Shown one piece after another: positions 6,567-7,146 of a stretch of DNA of 7,146 nucleotides (positions are counted from its first letter, which is position 1; each line of letters opens with the position of its first letter). The notes under the pieces are model-generated. The model made no database searches, was not told where the DNA came from, and worked only from the letters and a program-made list of their open reading frames with translations. The stretch is taken from the NCBI GenBank assembly GCA_964510225.1, contig CAZEAN010000204.1, positions 1 to 7,146 on the forward strand, in the 5' to 3' direction. Source of the stretch: CAZEAN01 sp964510225. GTDB taxonomy: Bacteria > Planctomycetota > Planctomycetia > Isosphaerales > Isosphaeraceae. A program made the position numbers and the translations under genes.

Positions 6567-6847
6567 GAATTGTCCTGACGGTTCAGCATGGCGGTCCCGG
6601 AATCGCCAAGGTAAAGGGTGATCCGAGCGAGACAAGATTATTGGCAGTGCCAGCGATCGGCGCAGATCATCCCCCTCCGCAAGACCAAGGTGACCAAGAC
6701 GATCGTCTTTTCCCTGACCGCCAAGAGCGAAGTATCCTGCAATTCCCTGCGCGACAGTGACGATTTCCAAGCCCTTCCTATAATTATTGCCTTAATAGAC
6801 GGCCCACTCGCACAGTACACCAATAGAATGGGTTCTCGACAAACATG

Positions 6848-6888
6848 TTGTGCTAGTCACCACAAGAAATGTACAATAGTACTGTACA
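6848..6888 (+). promoter_or_regulatory. Promoter-like boxes overlapped by a TGTACA dyad
   Basis: TTGTGC (6848-6853) and TACAAT (6872-6877) are 18 bases apart. TACAAT differs from the -10 consensus by one base; TTGTGC is a weak -35. The -10 box lies inside a 19-base imperfect palindrome, TGTACA-ATAGTAC-TGTACA (6870-6888), with only one mismatched pair around the central G. This arrangement is typical of a repressor operator over a promoter. No obvious gene starts downstream within the window, so an RNA or an unseen gene would be the target. Confidence 0.3.
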
Positions 6889-7101
6889 GAAGAGCTTAAT
6901 ACGTGGTGTGAGCCATTTGGAGTCTGCGGCTCGCTCACTCAGGTCCGTACTACCAGGAAAATCTGTGAGTCATCCCAGGCGGATAAGAGTAACGAATATC
7001 TTTTTGACCTCGGACAAACAAGGCGATCTTTGGTTTACCAACGCGCTCTTACTCTTGATAAACTCCGAACAGGCATAAGTAGAAGCCTCTTAGGAACAGG
7101 C

Positions 7102-7117
7102 CGGGAATAACTTCCCG
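7102..7117. other. Perfect 6-bp hairpin near the right edge
   Basis: CGGGAA (7102-7107) and TTCCCG (7112-7117) are exact reverse complements around TAAC. The bases that follow (GATCTTGCTT) are only mildly T-rich, so a terminator role is uncertain. It could end a transcript started at the 6848-6877 boxes or belong to a gene beyond the edge. Confidence 0.35.
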
Positions 7118-7146
7118 ATCTTGCTTCGGGTATGATGCCGGTTTTC

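Larger units (their letters stand above)
6542..6899 (+). pseudogene. Possible remnant of an unidentified gene with a frame switch
   Basis: From 6559 to about 6640 one frame shows the G/C-rich third positions of real genes (MPGIVLTVQHGGPG, then IAKVKGDP). From about 6650 to 6770 the same pattern moves to another frame (QIIPLRKTKVTKTIVFSL, then TAKSEVSCNSL). After about 6780 the codons become AT-rich and atypical, and the frame ends at 6899. One frameshift near 6640-6655 would join the two parts. There is no clear ribosome-binding site, and neither piece matches a family I can name. A chance open frame in GC-rich DNA is the alternative. Confidence 0.2.
6285..7146. other. Long intergenic region with many dyads and no convincing gene
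   Basis: No frame here combines a ribosome-binding site, a consistent codon pattern and a recognisable product. The region contains a 12-bp palindrome (6350-6361), a 13-base dyad (6419-6431), a 5-bp hairpin (6457-6475), two 6-bp hairpins (6548-6566 and 7102-7117) and a promoter-like element with an overlapping TGTACA dyad (6848-6888). AAGAGTAA near 6985 also pairs with TTACTCTT near 7050. From about 6780 the base composition is more AT-rich than the genes. No clear terminator for the rtcB operon was found just after 6284. Possible contents are regulatory RNA, a decayed gene (see 6542-6899), or the upstream region of a gene beyond the right edge. Confidence 0.6.

Noticed and set aside
6869..7078. 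Plus-strand open frame of 69 codons
   Set aside because: AT-rich, non-gene-like codon use, no ribosome-binding site, and the ATG lies inside the TGTACA dyad.

Overview
The window most likely comes from a planctomycete. The clues are an exported NodB-type deacetylase fused to Ca-binding VCBS/FG-GAP repeats, a small membrane protein whose N-terminus carries the 'NPYEAPE' motif common in planctomycete membrane proteins, moderately high GC (roughly 55% by eye), and large gaps between genes. The assignment rests on family recollection, not on a search. No tRNA, rRNA, CRISPR array, transposase or phage gene was recognised.

Layout from left to right: a probable 5' end of an unidentified minus-strand gene runs off the left edge (1-88). 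A gap of about 560 bases follows, with small hairpins but no gene. Next comes a minus-strand MalK-type ABC transporter ATPase (646-1797) with no permease or binding-protein partner in view. A 120-base divergent promoter region separates it from the plus-strand genes: a 626-residue deacetylase/VCBS protein (1918-3798), the RNA ligase RtcB (start at 3914, ends 5377) and, only 7 bases after rtcB, a 299-residue unrecognised protein with one C-terminal membrane helix (5385-6284). The last 860 bases (6285-7146) hold no convincing gene. They do hold an unusual number of perfect dyads, a promoter-like element overlapped by a TGTACA palindrome, and a stretch that may be the remains of a gene.

How the genes relate: rtcB and the membrane-protein gene look like a two-gene operon, which raises the possibility that an RNA-repair ligase works with, or is co-regulated with, a tail-anchored membrane protein. 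The deacetylase has its own ribosome-binding site and is 115 bases from rtcB, so co-transcription is possible but unproven. The ABC ATPase is transcribed divergently and may serve permeases encoded elsewhere. No complete, clearly novel multi-gene system is visible. The best leads are the rtcB/membrane-protein pair, the mini-ORF leader of the ABC gene, and the structured region at the right end.
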